Part shown: piece after piece, positions 23,835-32,054 of the stretch | Layout: every line of letters starts with the position of its first letter | Position numbering within the stretch: position 1 is the stretch's first letter | NCBI GenBank assembly: GCA_019163175.1 | Contig: JAFLKN010000003.1 | Coordinates: 372,001-436,000, forward strand | Reading direction: 5' to 3' | Length of the DNA stretch: 64,000 bases | Origin: Prolixibacteraceae bacterium | GTDB taxonomy: Bacteria; Bacteroidota; Bacteroidia; Bacteroidales; Prolixibacteraceae | Notes under the pieces: generated by a model | Database searches by the model: none | Told to the model about the DNA's origin: nothing | The model's input: only the letters and a program-made list of their open reading frames with translations | Program-made: the position numbers and the translations under genes

Positions 23835-26231
23835 TTATTTTTTATCTACCGAAAAACTTGTTGTTCCGAAGCAAATGTTTCCCTTTTTAGTAATCCCTTC
23901 AACAACAATCACATAATCGGTTACCGCATCGGAAGTGAAAAATCCGATGTTCGCCTTTCCGTTCTCCAGCTTCAGGTTTGGTTCCCAAAACAAGGTAGGT
24001 CTAAAATCGGGCCGGGGCGAATTGATGTTTTCAGGCGTATATTTGGGCGAGTAAAAGGCAATCGATCGATGAAAGCCCTGTAATTCGGGGCGAAGACGGC
24101 CCTTGCTGAACGTGTAATCGATTACAGGTTTGAACGGCGTTTTCTGGTAAATTGCAATTATACTGGGACTTTCGGTAATACCTATTAACGTTTTCGAATA
24201 AGCCCCAAAACGTGGACGTACATAATCGATCAAATCTATTTCCTCCATACGGATGGTTCGTAAGTCATAATCACTGATTTCAACACCATCAAGCATAAAA
24301 GCTACAGGCTTGGTGCCAACCATAACCAAGTCTCCTGAAACCACCATTGAAGGTAAATTGTATTGCAGATAATCAATCACATAACGAAACTTATAGTCTG
24401 ACGGTTTTATTAAAAACGTCCTGTCGGCCCAGCTATACTCGCCAAAACTCCGGCTGAAAGCCTTGCGCCTTCTTTCTTCAATTATTTCAACCTCATCGAG
24501 CAAAATTGTACCCTTCCCGGGATTGAACTCCAGCTCGCGCTTTTGTCTGAAATAGTCCATTTGGGCAAAATTCGGGTTGAGTTCGATGCTGAAACTGTTC
24601 CAATTCAAAAGCTTTACCGGCAATACCGAATCTTTTGGCATGATTTGATCGAGCAGGATTTCGGCGTTCTTTGTTCCGTTTTTTGTTCTGACATTGAGCA
24701 TGATATTCAGTGAATCGATGAAATACACGTTGTTGAAACTAAACCGACCGGCGTTGTTGGTCGTGGTTTTATCGATCTGAAAGTTCTTCGACACATAATC
24801 CAATGAAACTTCTGCATCGGGCAAAGTCTGTTTCCATAAAATACGTTTCACCCAGCCACGGATGTTGATTCCGGCATCGTTCCAGTCGTCCATCGAAGGA
24901 ATTTTCCTCTTTTCAACATCGTCCCACAGGTAAGTTCGCCAGCCGTGAACCATCATCAGCAAATCCAATTTTTCTGCCGAAGTATGAAATTCATCTTCCA
25001 CAAAAAAATCGGCAGGCGATTCAATAACGCCTTTCAGGTCGGAATCGAGCAGCAGGTAACTTTTAATGTTTTGCTGGTAGTCGCCCGAGCTTAAATAGTT
25101 TTTATCCACCACCGACACCGACATGCTTGAAGTAATGGAATCGCCGGGTTCGAACATGGGCAACACATCAATGCTTACTTCGCTGCGCGGTTTGTATGGT
25201 TCTTTATTCACCTGAATCTGAAGCAAATCAGCCTTTTCATCGTCCACAAAAATGAGACGCTCGGCCAATGGATTGAATTGCAGATCGAGCAAGGTAATTT
25301 TTGATATCCCGGTCGGGAAAAGGTTTCGCATCACTTTTACGGCTTGAACATACTCGGTCATTTCAACTTTTTTGTAGAAAAGTACAATCCCTTTGTGCGA
25401 GGCAAGAAGATAGAATTCAGGAAAACTTCCGAGTTTCATATTCGTTGAAATCTCCAGCATCAGCGATTCATCACCGGGCTCGTAACTTATGCAGAGGCCA
25501 TTGGGGAGCGCTTTCGGAAGCGGGAATTTCCGGTCCGGAAACTGGTCGATCGTGGCATAATAATTCAGGCCTTCTTCTGGCATCATGTTGAATTTCCCCA
25601 TTCCCTTGTAACTTACGTTAAACTTTGTGATGGTATCGCCATCGTCGTCCATCACATTTCCGCTCACATAAATTCCTTTTCCCTTTTCGTCAATCGCTTT
25701 AAAAGCCACCGAATTGAAAGTGTTGGGCACTAGATTCCCACCTTCGGGCAGGAACGAAATATCCATGTCGCTCTCATCTTTTGCTGCTGAAAGCGTTGGC
25801 TCCATTAGCTCGGCCGGATTTACAATCCATATTTTCTTATGAAACAAGGCCGACTCTCCATAATTTTCAAGGTATTTGGTATAAGCCCTGATGGTGTACA
25901 ATCCTTTGGGAAGGCTGTCTGTACTAAACATCCCGTCGGCAATTCCTTTTATGGTCAGGAGGTAAATATCCTGCACCACTTTCCCTTCTTCAGAAATAAG
26001 TTGAACGTAAACATTCCTGAAATTTGAATTCAGTTTATGCGTGATTCCGTTTACCTGATAAACTTTCAGCCAGATTTTATCACCGGGCGCATACAATTCG
26101 CGGTCGACATGAACATACAGCTTTTCGAAAAGAAGTGGTTTTTTGGATGCTATCCAACTCTCGATGGTTTGGGCAGAAAGATTGGTTGTCAGGAGTAAAC
26201 TGAATAAGAATAGTATGGTTAGTTTCTTCAT
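23835..26231 (-). CDS. Secreted MG2 / TonB-plug protein, paralogue B (plug degenerate)
   Basis: A 798-aa paralogue of the gene just downstream, with the same order of domains and a signal peptide (MKKLTILFLFSLLLTTNLSA). The first 50 mature residues are almost identical to paralogue A, while the remainder is only moderately similar. The plug region is weakened: PLFIIDGIEV is replaced by VAFMLDGVEI and the FGSKGADGVIAIY stretch by ITESPSIIAIYQ. Start 26231 was chosen because the signal peptide begins there; an ATG 12 nt further upstream is possible. Function unknown; outer-membrane or periplasmic location inferred. Confidence 0.8.
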   Translation of the reverse strand: MKKLTILFLFSLLLTTNLSAQTIESWIASKKPLLFEKLYVHVDRELYAPGDKIWLKVYQVNGITHKLNSNFRNVYVQLISEEGKVVQDIYLLTIKGIADGMFSTDSLPKGLYTIRAYTKYLENYGESALFHKKIWIVNPAELMEPTLSAAKDESDMDISFLPEGGNLVPNTFNSVAFKAIDEKGKGIYVSGNVMDDDGDTITKFNVSYKGMGKFNMMPEEGLNYYATIDQFPDRKFPLPKALPNGLCISYEPGDESLMLEISTNMKLGSFPEFYLLASHKGIVLFYKKVEMTEYVQAVKVMRNLFPTGISKITLLDLQFNPLAERLIFVDDEKADLLQIQVNKEPYKPRSEVSIDVLPMFEPGDSITSSMSVSVVDKNYLSSGDYQQNIKSYLLLDSDLKGVIESPADFFVEDEFHTSAEKLDLLMMVHGWRTYLWDDVEKRKIPSMDDWNDAGINIRGWVKRILWKQTLPDAEVSLDYVSKNFQIDKTTTNNAGRFSFNNVYFIDSLNIMLNVRTKNGTKNAEILLDQIMPKDSVLPVKLLNWNSFSIELNPNFAQMDYFRQKRELEFNPGKGTILLDEVEIIEERRRKAFSRSFGEYSWADRTFLIKPSDYKFRYVIDYLQYNLPSMVVSGDLVMVGTKPVAFMLDGVEISDYDLRTIRMEEIDLIDYVRPRFGAYSKTLIGITESPSIIAIYQKTPFKPVIDYTFSKGRLRPELQGFHRSIAFYSPKYTPENINSPRPDFRPTLFWEPNLKLENGKANIGFFTSDAVTDYVIVVEGITKKGNICFGTTSFSVDKK

Positions 26232-26288
26232 TGGGTGTAGCATTAGTTAATTACAAAACACTACCCTAAATATATTAAATAGATAACA

Positions 26289-26316
26289 ACAAACGCCCCT
26301 TAAAAGGAGCGTTTGT
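26289..26316 (-). terminator. Terminator after the GH20 gene
   Basis: ACAAACGC and GCGTTTGT arms with an inner CCTT/AAGG part, followed on the minus strand by a T-rich stretch; separates the GH20 gene from the plug-protein pair. Confidence 0.6.
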
Positions 26317-26339
26317 GCTAAAAATGATAGTATTGCATG

Positions 26340-27917
26340 TTATTTTTTATCCTTTGCATCCCAGTTCACCAGTTTCGAGGGATAAAAGCTGATTTTCATG
26401 GCTTTCATTCGTTCGCCATGGTTGGCCAGCCTGATTTTATATTCGTCCCAACTGCGCAATTCGGTTGGAGTCCAGCCAATTTCGGCATAACCCAGCAAAC
26501 GTGGAAAAATCAGATATTCTGCTTCTTCACGGGTTCCAACGGTTTCTGTCCAAAGTGGCGCTTCAATTCCAATAATATTCTCTTTTTTAATGGTAGGTTC
26601 GAGATTGGCAGGATCCCAATTATAACCCTTATCAACCTCAACATAACCTGCCCAATGCAATCCGTACGTACTGGTCGAATCGTACTGCATATCGAGGTAA
26701 GCATATTTAGCTGGCGAAATCAGTACTTTGGCTCCTTGTTCAACGCCCTTTACTGCATTTTCGGCTTTGGCCCAATATTGAACCACAGTATTCGGTTTTA
26801 ATGTTGCCAATGCAATTTCGTCCCAGGCAAATACCTTTTTGCCATGGGCAATTACCATATCCTGAACCCTGTTCATAAACGGAATGTAATCTTCAATTTT
26901 GGTAACATGCGATTCGTCTCCACCAATATGCAAATACTCGCCCGGAGTTAAAGCGGCTAGTTCACGAATAACATCGTCGATAAATTTATAGGTAACTTCT
27001 TTGTTGGTGCATAAAGTACTAAATCCAACTTCTCTTCCGGTGTACAATTCAGTGGCTTTACCGCTGCAATTTAATTCGGCATACGAAGCCAGCGCAGCAT
27101 TGGTATGTCCGGGCATATCAATTTCAGGAACGATAGTGATGTAACGATCCTGTGCATATTTTACGATATCGGAATATTGTTCCTGGGTATAAAAACCACC
27201 TTCGCCACCACCTACTTCGGTCTTTCCGCCATGAGCAGTCAGGTTTGGCCACGATTTAATTTCAATTCTCCAGCCCTGATCGTCGGACAAATGCAGGTGC
27301 AAAACATTCATTTTGTAATAAGCCAACTGATCGATAAGGTTTTTAACATCCTCAACTCCAAAAAAATGGCGGGCCACGTCGAGCATCGAACCACGGTATC
27401 CGTAGGAAGGATAATCGCGAATGGTTCCGGTTGCCAATTTCCATGGGCCTTTCTGTTTGTCGGCCATTTCTACTCTTGATGGCAAAATCTGGCGAATGGA
27501 TTGAATACCGCGGAAAAGTCCGGCAGGTTGGTTGGCTACCAAATTCACCGACTTGTCGGTAATAGTCAACTCATAACCTTCGTTGCCTAATTCGGCATCA
27601 GTGCCCGAAAGAGATAGAAAAATGTTGCCTGGTCCCGGAGCTTCAATCGTCGTTTTAACTTCAATACCTAATCCGGTAGAAGGATTCAACTTGTCTGCAA
27701 GGAACTGGCCAATCTGAATCAACTCAGCCGCCTCGCCCTGAACGTAAATATCAGTTTGGTCTGTCAGATCAAACGAGCTTCCGGTTGCAACAACAGAAAC
27801 TGGTTTAGGAATCAGGTTTTCTTTCGAAAGATCGGTCGGCTTGCAGCCTGTCTGACTGACAAACGCGGCTAAAATAAATCCGCCAAGTGCAAGGTTTTTA
27901 AATTTAGTTTTTGTCAT
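26340..27917 (-). CDS. Beta-N-acetylhexosaminidase (GH20), lipoprotein
   Basis: A 525-aa family 20 glycoside hydrolase that removes terminal GlcNAc or GalNAc by substrate-assisted catalysis. The N-terminus has a lipobox (SQTGCKPT), so it is probably anchored to a membrane. Domains: GH20b-like domain (about 35-160) and catalytic barrel (about 165-500) with GSMLDVARHFF, LHLHLSDDQGWRIEIKSWP, PEIDMPGHTNAALA, and the catalytic pair D334-E335 in HIGGDESH. It follows the EamA gene by 26 nt on the same strand, so they form a likely operon. The fucose cluster nearby suggests scavenging of N-acetylhexosamine/fucose glycans. Confidence 0.92.
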   Translation of the reverse strand: MTKTKFKNLALGGFILAAFVSQTGCKPTDLSKENLIPKPVSVVATGSSFDLTDQTDIYVQGEAAELIQIGQFLADKLNPSTGLGIEVKTTIEAPGPGNIFLSLSGTDAELGNEGYELTITDKSVNLVANQPAGLFRGIQSIRQILPSRVEMADKQKGPWKLATGTIRDYPSYGYRGSMLDVARHFFGVEDVKNLIDQLAYYKMNVLHLHLSDDQGWRIEIKSWPNLTAHGGKTEVGGGEGGFYTQEQYSDIVKYAQDRYITIVPEIDMPGHTNAALASYAELNCSGKATELYTGREVGFSTLCTNKEVTYKFIDDVIRELAALTPGEYLHIGGDESHVTKIEDYIPFMNRVQDMVIAHGKKVFAWDEIALATLKPNTVVQYWAKAENAVKGVEQGAKVLISPAKYAYLDMQYDSTSTYGLHWAGYVEVDKGYNWDPANLEPTIKKENIIGIEAPLWTETVGTREEAEYLIFPRLLGYAEIGWTPTELRSWDEYKIRLANHGERMKAMKISFYPSKLVNWDAKDKK

Positions 27918-27943
27918 AATTTAGATGTTTATAGTGTTACGTT

Positions 27944-28831
27944 TTATTCAACCATTTTCAGGATACGTGTTTTTTTACCAATCCTGAAATTAATAATTAC
28001 CAATGCGAAACAGGAACCTACAATAACAAAGGCACCCGCCATTTCGACGGTACTGAACTGCTCGTGAAAAATAAGCCAGCCCGAAAGCAGATTAAAAACT
28101 GGCACCATCGACTGAAGCAGTGAACCGGTAGCGACATTTACATACTTGTAGCCCTCAGTCATAAAGAGCTGCCCAATGGTCGCCACCACGCCGACCAGAA
28201 CCAGCAAAAGCAATTCAGTAAGGTTTCCTTCGGCTTGTGTAACTCCGGAAGGAACCAGAAACATCCAGAAACCCACAATGCACTGCGAGAAAAAAATGGC
28301 ATAGGAATTATCGCTGTCATGAAGCTTTTTCACAAATACCACAGCCAATCCAGTGATAACCGAACCAGCAATGGCAATCAGTTCATAAATTCCCATTCCA
28401 GCCAGCGACTCTCTTCCGCCACCCACAGAAAGCAAAACCAGGCCGGCAAACGAAATAAAAATAACTATGAATTTTACAGGCTCAACTTTTTCTTTCAGAA
28501 TGAGCATACTGAACAAGGTTGCAAAAATCGGATAGGAATAAATATACACCGACCCTTTGCCTACCCCGAGTTTCAAAATGGCGAGATAAAACAAATAAAC
28601 GGCCGCCCCACCAACTAATCCACGCCAGAACAGATTTTTCCGGTCATTAAATTTCAGGTGGATAACTCCAAAAAGCGATAAAATGCCAATAATTCCCAAG
28701 CCAATAGCAAAACGGAAGAAGGTAGTCTGGTAACTCGACACGTTGGGTATTGCCTTAACCAGAACCGCCATCAGTGCAAAAAACACCACCGATCCCAATG
28801 TTAAAAGTATCCCTTTCGAATTATCCGACAT
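27944..28831 (-). CDS. EamA-family (DMT) transporter
   Basis: A 295-aa inner-membrane protein with ten predicted helices in two EamA halves, starting GILLTLGSVVFFALMAVLVK. The drug/metabolite transporter superfamily moves small metabolites; the substrate is unknown. Marks are the repeated short helices with GLVLLSVGGG and LLQSMVPVFNLLSGWLIFHE near the ends of each half. It is the first gene of a pair with GH20, which could indicate export or uptake of an amino sugar product, but this is a guess. Confidence 0.87.
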   Translation of the reverse strand: MSDNSKGILLTLGSVVFFALMAVLVKAIPNVSSYQTTFFRFAIGLGIIGILSLFGVIHLKFNDRKNLFWRGLVGGAAVYLFYLAILKLGVGKGSVYIYSYPIFATLFSMLILKEKVEPVKFIVIFISFAGLVLLSVGGGRESLAGMGIYELIAIAGSVITGLAVVFVKKLHDSDNSYAIFFSQCIVGFWMFLVPSGVTQAEGNLTELLLLVLVGVVATIGQLFMTEGYKYVNVATGSLLQSMVPVFNLLSGWLIFHEQFSTVEMAGAFVIVGSCFALVIINFRIGKKTRILKMVE

Positions 28832-28855
28832 GCCATTGATTTAATACGTGAAGCG

Positions 28856-28863
28856 CAAAACTA
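28856..28863 (-). promoter_or_regulatory. -7 box of the EamA-GH20 pair
   Basis: TAGTTTTG on the minus strand, exact match, 24 nt before the EamA start codon. Confidence 0.45.
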
Positions 28864-29018
28864 CCGATATTATCCTGAACATTAACTGACAAAAACGATC
28901 AATCATTGATATTTTACTCAGGTTTACATCGGCAAATAAGCTAAAATCAAATTATTCTTTGCACGAATTCAAATCCTGATTGAAACAATAAACTTAAATC
29001 CGTTAATCACTAAAAACA

Positions 29019-29056
29019 AAAGACCTCAACCATAAAATATCATGATTGAGGTCTTT
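29019..29056 (-). terminator. Terminator of the cyclophilin gene
   Basis: AAAGACCTCAA and TTGAGGTCTTT form an 11-bp stem; on the minus strand it is followed by TTTTGTTTTTAG-like T-rich sequence. Confidence 0.75.
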
Positions 29057-29102
29057 AAAACAAATGCTAATCAAAAAAGTGATAAGCTATATCAGATTAA
29101 AT

Positions 29103-29540
29103 CTACTCTTCAACAATAACAATCTTCTCAATCAAATCGCCCTGACGGATAGCATCAATGACTTCGAGGCCTTCGTATACCTTACCAAAGCAAGTGTGTT
29201 TGCGATCAAGGTGCGAAGTATTGCGACGACTGTGGCAAATGAAAAACTGTGAACCTCCAGTGTTGCGTCCGGCATGTGCCATGGACAAAACGCCACGATC
29301 GTGGTACTGGTTTTCACCGTCCAGTTCGCAAGGAATTTTATACCCCGGACCACCAGCTCCTGTTCCGTTAGGGCAACCTCCCTGAATCACAAAATCAGGA
29401 ATCACACGATGAAAAGTCAGGCCATTGTAAAAACCGCTTTTCGATAATTTGGTAAAATTCTCAACAGTGCCTGGAGCATCTTCATCATAGAAGTTTACTT
29501 TCATAACACCCTTACTTGTATAAATTTCTGCTTTGCTCAT
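29103..29540 (-). CDS. Peptidyl-prolyl cis-trans isomerase, cyclophilin type
   Basis: A 145-aa cyclophilin without a signal peptide, so cytoplasmic. It isomerises X-Pro bonds. Signature FHRVIPDFVIQGGCPNGTG contains the catalytic Arg; GGSQFFICH and HTCFGKVYEGLEVIDAI follow. The residue equivalent to the cyclosporin-binding Trp is replaced by His or Arg (HLDRKHTCF), as in most bacterial short cyclophilins. Monocistronic, with a -7 box 26 nt upstream. Confidence 0.93.
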   Translation of the reverse strand: MSKAEIYTSKGVMKVNFYDEDAPGTVENFTKLSKSGFYNGLTFHRVIPDFVIQGGCPNGTGAGGPGYKIPCELDGENQYHDRGVLSMAHAGRNTGGSQFFICHSRRNTSHLDRKHTCFGKVYEGLEVIDAIRQGDLIEKIVIVEE

Positions 29541-29934
29541 TGCTATATTTATTAATATTTCGACTGCAAAAATACAACATTTTGCTTAAAACCGAAATTG
29601 ACCTGATCCGGCTCTTAAATCTGTTCCCTTTACTTGCTGTTATTTCTGAATTTTACTTTTATATTTGGCGTCAGAGCAGCATAGCACAGGATGACTGAAT
29701 TTGTTTGTATTTCTATCATCGTACAGAATAATTCAAGCATTAAACCCTCTACTGAAATGTGCCGTTATAATGAATTTTAAAATGTTCCTCAACACTTTTC
29801 TGATTCTGCAAAGCTTTGCAAGGCAACAGATTTCAGTTCAGGTTTGGCAAATCGGATTTGTTTAATGACTTTTGAAAAGCAAAATTTTATTAATTAAATT
29901 AACTAAATAGAAATCACTACTTATTTTTTAAGAA
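29541..29934. other. Intergenic region upstream of the fucose cluster
   Basis: 394 nt without a gene. It holds the cyclophilin -7 box on one side. On the fucP side there is a perfect 14-bp palindrome TGCAAAGCTTTGCA (29807-29820), about 115 nt before the fucP start, that could bind a regulator. No exact TAnnTTTG box for fucP was found. Confidence 0.5.
29567..29574 (-). promoter_or_regulatory. -7 box of the cyclophilin gene
   Basis: TATTTTTG on the minus strand, exact match, 26 nt before the start. Confidence 0.4.
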
Positions 29935-31557
29935 ATGGAAAAAACTAAAAAAGGTCTCTTTACCACTGAGGATGGACGAAATCATACGTTCATCTTTTTC
30001 CTGGTTGCCCTTCTGTTTACCTTGTGGGCAGTTGGTAACAGTCTGATTGACACAATGGATAAACATTTTCAGGATTACTATCACCTGACAAAAGCCGACT
30101 CAGCCAATGTTCAGTTTTCGCATTATCTGGGATACTTTTTCATGGCTTTACCTGCCGGATGGTTTATTCATAAACTTGGGTATAAGTGGGGTATTGTTCT
30201 AGGGCTTACTTTAGCAGCTCTGGGCTGTCTGTGGTTTTATCCCGCCACCAAAATTGATGGATTCTGGGCGGTCCTTTTGGGCGTTTGCCTGGTAGCCATG
30301 GGTTTTTCATTCCTCGAAACTGTTGCCAATCCTTATACTACAGTTTTAGGAGATCCCAAATATGCAGCTTCCCGAATTAATCTGGCGCAGTCTTTCAATG
30401 CCATTGGCTGGCCAATTGCTCCATATATTGGCGGCTTGTATTTTTATCATACCGACGATGCTCTTAACGCTCAGCAAAATGCTGAAATAGCGCATAAAAC
30501 AATGTGGATACCTTATGTGGCACTTGCTGTTATAATCGGAATTCTTATTATTGCCTTTATTAAAAGCAAAATGCCTGACGTCACTGAAGATAACAACAAT
30601 AGTCATGGAAATGAAACTGCTAAAGTTGATGTATTTGGTCAAAAGAGCCTGTTATCGACAATACTATTGTATGTTGTTGCCATTTTATTCAGTTTTGCAT
30701 TGGGCATGATTGTCCGCTTCTTTGTTCAGTTGTTTTATATGGACAGGGCGACACTGGCCAATCCAGAGGCAATGGCAGCTTTAAACCACACGTTAACCTG
30801 GGTATTTAATATTGTTACAACACTTGCAGGTTTGGCGTCCGTTATTTTTATTACGCTCAAAAGAGGGAAACTTATTCATGAAAATAGTATATGGTCGGCT
30901 CCGCATTTTACCGGTGCTACTATTGCGCAGTTCCTTTATGTTGCCGCACAAGCTGGTATATTCAGTTTTTTCATCAATTATATGGTTGAAGAAGTCCCCG
31001 CTTTAAGCGAAAGTTTTAAATCTAACTTCTTTATTGGTGGCGAAAATGGTTCAATTTTCAGGGATGGATCCTATTTTTTAACAGAAAAAGGAGCAACATC
31101 ACTCATGTCGTGGATGGCTTTCCCATTGTTCCTCATAGGCCGTTTTACAGGTTCATTTATTTTAAGGGTTACAAAAGCCCACAACATGCTTGGCCTGTAT
31201 TCATTTATTAATGTCATTTTGATGTTTGTAATTGTAGCCAAATTAGGATGGATATCAGTAGCTGCCGTATTCTTAAGCTTTTTCTTCATGTCAATCATGT
31301 TCCCAACCATTTTCTCACTTGGAATTTTTGGATTGGGAGAAAAATCGAAGCTGGCTTCATCTTTTATTGTAATGGCCATTATGGGAGGCGCTGTATTGCC
31401 TAAAGTAATGGGTGCAATTGCTGACGCAGATGGCATGTCGGCAGGATATGTTGTTCCTGCGGTTTGTTTTATGGCTATTGCGCTTTATGGATTCTTCTGG
31501 ACAAAACTCAGTGGCTCTGATGGAGTTAGTGGAGTAAAATTTGGTGCAGGTCATTAA
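29935..31557 (+). CDS. fucP: FucP-like sugar:H+ symporter (MFS)
   Basis: A 540-aa major facilitator with twelve expected helices. It resembles the fucose/galactose/glucose symporter group: TLWAVGNSLIDTMDKHFQ and FSHYLGYFFMALPAGWFIHKLGYKWGI in the first helices, and ETVANPYTTVLGDPKYAASRINLAQSFN further on (shown here only in part as ETVANPYTTVLG). Longer than E. coli FucP (438 aa) because of extended loops. It would take up L-fucose released by the GH29 enzyme two genes downstream; substrate is inferred from context. The mutarotase follows after 16 nt. Confidence 0.85.
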   Translation: MEKTKKGLFTTEDGRNHTFIFFLVALLFTLWAVGNSLIDTMDKHFQDYYHLTKADSANVQFSHYLGYFFMALPAGWFIHKLGYKWGIVLGLTLAALGCLWFYPATKIDGFWAVLLGVCLVAMGFSFLETVANPYTTVLGDPKYAASRINLAQSFNAIGWPIAPYIGGLYFYHTDDALNAQQNAEIAHKTMWIPYVALAVIIGILIIAFIKSKMPDVTEDNNNSHGNETAKVDVFGQKSLLSTILLYVVAILFSFALGMIVRFFVQLFYMDRATLANPEAMAALNHTLTWVFNIVTTLAGLASVIFITLKRGKLIHENSIWSAPHFTGATIAQFLYVAAQAGIFSFFINYMVEEVPALSESFKSNFFIGGENGSIFRDGSYFLTEKGATSLMSWMAFPLFLIGRFTGSFILRVTKAHNMLGLYSFINVILMFVIVAKLGWISVAAVFLSFFFMSIMFPTIFSLGIFGLGEKSKLASSFIVMAIMGGAVLPKVMGAIADADGMSAGYVVPAVCFMAIALYGFFWTKLSGSDGVSGVKFGAGH

Positions 31558-31573
31558 TTATATAAACATTACC

Positions 31574-31948
31574 ATGAAATACACTGAAAATAGCCAAATC
31601 CCTGCTTTCAAGCGATATTGCAAAACCTTGTCGCTGAAAGACGATGCGCAGTTAATTGAAGATTACAAGAAAGTGCATGCACCTAATGCTGCCTGGCCTG
31701 AAATTACACAAGGCATGCGCGAAGTAGGCATCATCGACATGGAAATATATATTCTTGGAACCCGATTGTTTATGATTATGGATACGGTTGCCGATTTTGA
31801 CCACGAAACAGCTATGGCGGAATTAGCGACGAAACCTCGCCAATCTGAGTGGGAAGCCTACGTTTCAAGGTTTCAGCAAACCTCAGCCGAAGCCACTGCC
31901 GATGAAAAATGGCAACTAATGGAACGCATTTATAAATTGGATAAATAA
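31574..31948 (+). CDS. L-fucose/L-rhamnose mutarotase family protein (DUF718/RhaM fold)
   Basis: A 124-aa ferredoxin-like-fold protein of the RhaM family that interconverts the anomers of 6-deoxy sugars. Marks are QLIEDYKKVHAPNAAWPEI with the conserved His, GIIDMEIYILGTRLFMIM and the late WEAYVSRFQ. Placed between a FucP symporter and an alpha-L-fucosidase, so L-fucose is the probable substrate. The start at 31574 is used because the frame opens upstream inside fucP without homology. Confidence 0.85.
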   Translation: MKYTENSQIPAFKRYCKTLSLKDDAQLIEDYKKVHAPNAAWPEITQGMREVGIIDMEIYILGTRLFMIMDTVADFDHETAMAELATKPRQSEWEAYVSRFQQTSAEATADEKWQLMERIYKLDK

Positions 31949-32054
31949 ACCCATCAGAAGCTAATTTCTGAAATACACATGAATCCCGGTATATCAACTA
32001 TTCCGGGATTTATTTTCTCCCAAATAACCTGATAAACTAAAAAAACCTAATCCA

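Noticed and set aside
29046-29252. Small plus-strand frame at the cyclophilin end
   Set aside because: Starts inside the cyclophilin terminator and is antisense to its coding part.
31574-31948. Assigning the mutarotase to rhamnose (rhaM)
   Set aside because: The family name allows it, but the neighbours are FucP and an alpha-L-fucosidase, so fucose is more likely; gene symbol left empty.
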